Part shown: positions 3,740 through 6,037 of the stretch, in pieces
How positions within the stretch are numbered: the first letter of the stretch is position 1
How the letters are laid out: each line of letters begins with the position of its first letter
The notes under the pieces: generated by a model
What the model was told of the DNA's origin: nothing
The model's database searches: none
Seen by the model: the letters and a program-made list of their open reading frames with translations, nothing else
Translations under genes and position numbers: made by a program
Assembly: GCA_021772595.1 (NCBI GenBank)
Contig: JAJFLS010000745.1
Location: 1-6,037 of the forward strand
Reading direction: 5' to 3'
Length of the DNA stretch: 6,037 nucleotides
From: Opitutales bacterium
GTDB lineage: Bacteria; Verrucomicrobiota; Verrucomicrobiia; Opitutales; Opitutaceae

Positions 3740-6037
3740 CTATGATTCGACTTCCGTAGCTTCGGAATCGCCGTCTTCCTCGTCGTCACCTTCGACTTCG
3801 ACGATGCGGGCCACGCCGAGAAGCAGATCCTTGCCCGAAAGGTTGATGCAGCGGACGCCTTTTGTGGCGCGTCCGATCACGCTGATATCCGATACTTTCG
3901 TGCGAACGGCTTGGCCGTTCTTGGTCAGCATCATCATCTCGTCCGTTTCGAATACGGTCAACGCTCCGGAAACGCCCGAAGTGCGGGCCGCAATGACGCC
4001 GCTTCCGCCGCGTTTCTGGACGGGATACTCTTCGAACTTGGTGCGCTTGCCTTGGCCGTTGAGCCCGCAAATCAGAAGCGTTCCTTCAGGGTTGACGACT
4101 TCCATCGCTTTTACTTCGTCACCCTCGGCGAGCCTTACGCCGCGAACGCCCCGCGTGGCGCGTCCCTGGTCGCGAAGGTCCGTTTCGGGGAAGCGAATCG
4201 CTTTTCCTTTGAGCGTGATGATGACGAGGTTGTCTTCGCCGCCGGTGAGCTTGGCGGAGATGAGGTCGTCGCCATCGTCGATGTTGATGCCGATAATGCC
4301 GCCTCTGCGGAAGTTCTTATAGTCGATGAGATTCGTCTTCTTAACGACGCCATGTTTCGTGCACATCACGAGATGGAGATCGTCGACGATTTCCTGAAGG
4401 CAGATCATCGCGGCGATTTTTTCGCCTTCCTGTAGTTGGAAAACCCGCGCAATGGATCGGCCTTTCGAGGTGCGGGAACCTTCCGGGATTTCGTATACTT
4501 TTTCCACATACACGCGCCCGTTGTTCATGACGAAGAAGATGTAGTCGTGCGTATTCGCTGTGAAGATATGCTCGATGAAATCCTCTTCGTAAGTGTTGCC
4601 GCCTTGGACTCCTTTGCCACCGCGTTTCTGGGTGCGGTATTCGCTGTCGCTGGTGCGTTTGATGAAGCCTTTGTGCGAGACGGTGATGAAGCAGCCTTCG
4701 CGGGGCGTCATGTCCGCCTTGGAGATGTCGCCTTCGTAGGGGACGATTTCGCAGCGACGCGGAGAGGAGTATTTGTCCTTGAGCTCGAGCAACTCGGTCT
4801 TGATCAGGTCGAGAAGTTTCTGCTCGCTGTCCAGGATGGAGCGGAGCTCTTCGATCAGCTTGATCAGTTCGGCGTATTCCGCTTCGATCTTGCCACGTTC
4901 CATGCCGGTGAGCTGGTAGAGGCGGAGATCGAGGATGGCGGCGACTTGCCGGTCGGATAGCGGGTACTTGCCCTGGAGTCGTTCCTTGGCTTCGTCGCGA
5001 TTGGCCGACGAGCGGATGATCTTGATGAAATCGTCGAGATTATCGAGGGCGATCTTGTAGCCTTCGAGGATGTGGGCGCGGTCTTCGGCCTTTTTGAGAC
5101 GGAAGGCGGTCCGGCGGTAAATGACTTCGCGGCGGTGATCGATGTAGCAATTGATCAGCTCCTTGATATTCATCTGCTTCGGGCGGCGATTGTCGAGCGC
5201 GAGCAGGTTGACGCCGAAGCTGCTTTCCAGAGCTGTTTTCTTGAACAGCTTAGACATGATGACTTCCGGAAATTCGCCGCGTTTGAGTTCGACTACGATG
5301 CGCGTGTTTTCGTCGGACTCGTCTCGCAGGTCGCTGATGCCTTCGATGTCTTTGTTCGAAACCAGATCGGCGATTTTCGTGACGAGCGTCGCGCGATTCA
5401 CGTTGTACGGAATCTTGGAAATAATGAGCCGATCGCGATCGTTTTCAATCTCCTCCTTTGTAATGATACCGCGCATACGAACGATGCCGCGGCCGGTGCG
5501 CATGTATTCGTCGATGCCCTTGCGCCCGACGATTTGGCCGCCGGTCGGAAAGTCAGGTCCCTGGATATGAGTGGCGAGCTCGTCTATCTCGATATTCGGA
5601 TTGTCAATCTGGGCGCAAATGCCGGAGATCAGCTCGTCGAGGTTGTGCGGCGGAATGTTCGTCGCCATGCCGACGGCGATGCCGGTCGAACCGTTCATCA
5701 AGAGGTTCGGCAGCCCGGCGGGGAGCACGTCGGGTTCGGTTGTGCTCTCTTTGTAATTGGCGACGAAATTGACGGTGTCCTCGTCGAGGTAGCGTAGCAG
5801 ATCTTCGGCTACATTTGTCAGGCGACACTCGGTGTAGCGGTAGGCTGCGGGGGAATCGCCGTCGACGGATCCGAAGTTGCCTTGGGGGTCGATGAGCGGT
5901 TCGCGCATGACCCATTTTTGAGCCATGCGAACGAGGGTGTCGTATACGGAGGAATCTCCGTGCGGGTGATAGTTTTTGAGGACTTCACCGACGACGCCGG
6001 CGCATTTGTCGAAGGGGCGGTTGTGGAGCAGGCCTTC
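3740..6037 (-). CDS. gyrA: DNA gyrase subunit A, missing about the first 54 residues (runs off the right edge)
   Basis: GyrA is the breakage-reunion subunit of DNA gyrase (A2B2), which introduces negative supercoils using ATP hydrolysed by GyrB. The frame is open from the right edge to TAG at 3740-3742, giving 765 visible residues; roughly 820 in total is normal. Visible residue 1 aligns near E. coli 55. The quinolone-region motif YHPHGDSSVYD is at 23-33, keeping Ser and Asp at the positions of E. coli S83 and D87. The catalytic tyrosine is Y68 in AAYRYTE (codon at 5834-5836), matching E. coli Y122. GPDFPTGG and the tower region follow, then coiled-coil arms around 300-345 and 379-425. The C-terminal beta-pinwheel starts near 435 and carries the canonical GyrA box QKRGGKG (470-476), which marks gyrase rather than topoisomerase IV ParC. 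A related QKRGGSG lies at 674-680. The tail is acidic (from about 747), as in several gyrases where it tunes supercoiling. No frameshift is seen. gyrB is often upstream, outside the window. Confidence 0.98.
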   Translation of the reverse strand, partial: EGLLHNRPFDKCAGVVGEVLKNYHPHGDSSVYDTLVRMAQKWVMREPLIDPQGNFGSVDGDSPAAYRYTECRLTNVAEDLLRYLDEDTVNFVANYKESTTEPDVLPAGLPNLLMNGSTGIAVGMATNIPPHNLDELISGICAQIDNPNIEIDELATHIQGPDFPTGGQIVGRKGIDEYMRTGRGIVRMRGIITKEEIENDRDRLIISKIPYNVNRATLVTKIADLVSNKDIEGISDLRDESDENTRIVVELKRGEFPEVIMSKLFKKTALESSFGVNLLALDNRRPKQMNIKELINCYIDHRREVIYRRTAFRLKKAEDRAHILEGYKIALDNLDDFIKIIRSSANRDEAKERLQGKYPLSDRQVAAILDLRLYQLTGMERGKIEAEYAELIKLIEELRSILDSEQKLLDLIKTELLELKDKYSSPRRCEIVPYEGDISKADMTPREGCFITVSHKGFIKRTSDSEYRTQKRGGKGVQGGNTYEEDFIEHIFTANTHDYIFFVMNNGRVYVEKVYEIPEGSRTSKGRSIARVFQLQEGEKIAAMICLQEIVDDLHLVMCTKHGVVKKTNLIDYKNFRRGGIIGINIDDGDDLISAKLTGGEDNLVIITLKGKAIRFPETDLRDQGRATRGVRGVRLAEGDEVKAMEVVNPEGTLLICGLNGQGKRTKFEEYPVQKRGGSGVIAARTSGVSGALTVFETDEMMMLTKNGQAVRTKVSDISVIGRATKGVRCINLSGKDLLLGVARIVEVEGDDEEDGDSEATEVES

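Noticed and set aside
3705..4322. A 205-codon plus-strand frame over the gyrA 3' end, and two further antisense frames at 3911-4435 and 4436-4960
   Set aside because: All mirror the gyrA pinwheel coding sequence; the first is low-complexity Ser/Pro/Arg, with no domain or ribosome binding site.
5072..5797. A 241-codon plus-strand open frame inside gyrA
   Set aside because: It is exactly antisense to the conserved gyrA N-terminal domain, has no recognisable domain, and long antisense frames are expected from the codon bias here.
1..6037. CRISPR arrays, tRNA or rRNA genes, riboswitches, transposase genes, toxin-antitoxin or defence modules
   Set aside because: I saw no regularly spaced repeats, no cloverleaf-like segments and no relevant protein motifs on either strand.

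Overview
The window looks like an ordinary chromosomal stretch of a Gram-negative bacterium. It holds four protein genes, two of them cut by the window edges. The cell must have an outer membrane, because one gene encodes a signal-peptide-bearing, strongly acidic beta-barrel porin ending in phenylalanine. The porin style, the moderate G+C content and the absence of Shine-Dalgarno sequences suggest a marine member of the Verrucomicrobiota (Opitutae-like). That placement is inference; no rRNA or other decisive marker is present.

Layout, left to right. Positions 1-609 (minus) hold the N-terminal half of a SufS-type cysteine desulfurase. Positions 610-868 are a divergent intergenic region with a pair of inverted, REP-like hairpins. 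Positions 869-2065 (plus) encode a complete 398-residue RhlE-like DEAD-box RNA helicase whose motif II reads DEVD. Positions 2066-2367 separate the helicase from a convergent porin gene and contain the porin's strong intrinsic terminator. The porin occupies 2368-3309 (minus). Positions 3310-3739 are a 430-base non-coding gap that should contain the porin promoter. Positions 3740-6037 (minus) hold DNA gyrase subunit A, lacking only about the first 54 residues.

The genes do not form one pathway. SufS supplies sulfur for Fe-S cluster assembly, the helicase remodels RNA, the porin is an outer-membrane channel and GyrA is half of DNA gyrase. The porin and gyrA share a strand, but 430 bases separate them, so they are probably independent transcription units. 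sufS and the helicase diverge, so sufS is the first gene of whatever operon it leads.

I found no new multi-gene system, CRISPR array, tRNA, rRNA, complete mobile element or toxin-antitoxin pair. The features most worth a second look are the REP-like hairpin pair, the DEVD helicase, the extreme acidity of the porin, the missing Shine-Dalgarno sequences at all three visible starts, and the unexplained non-coding gaps.
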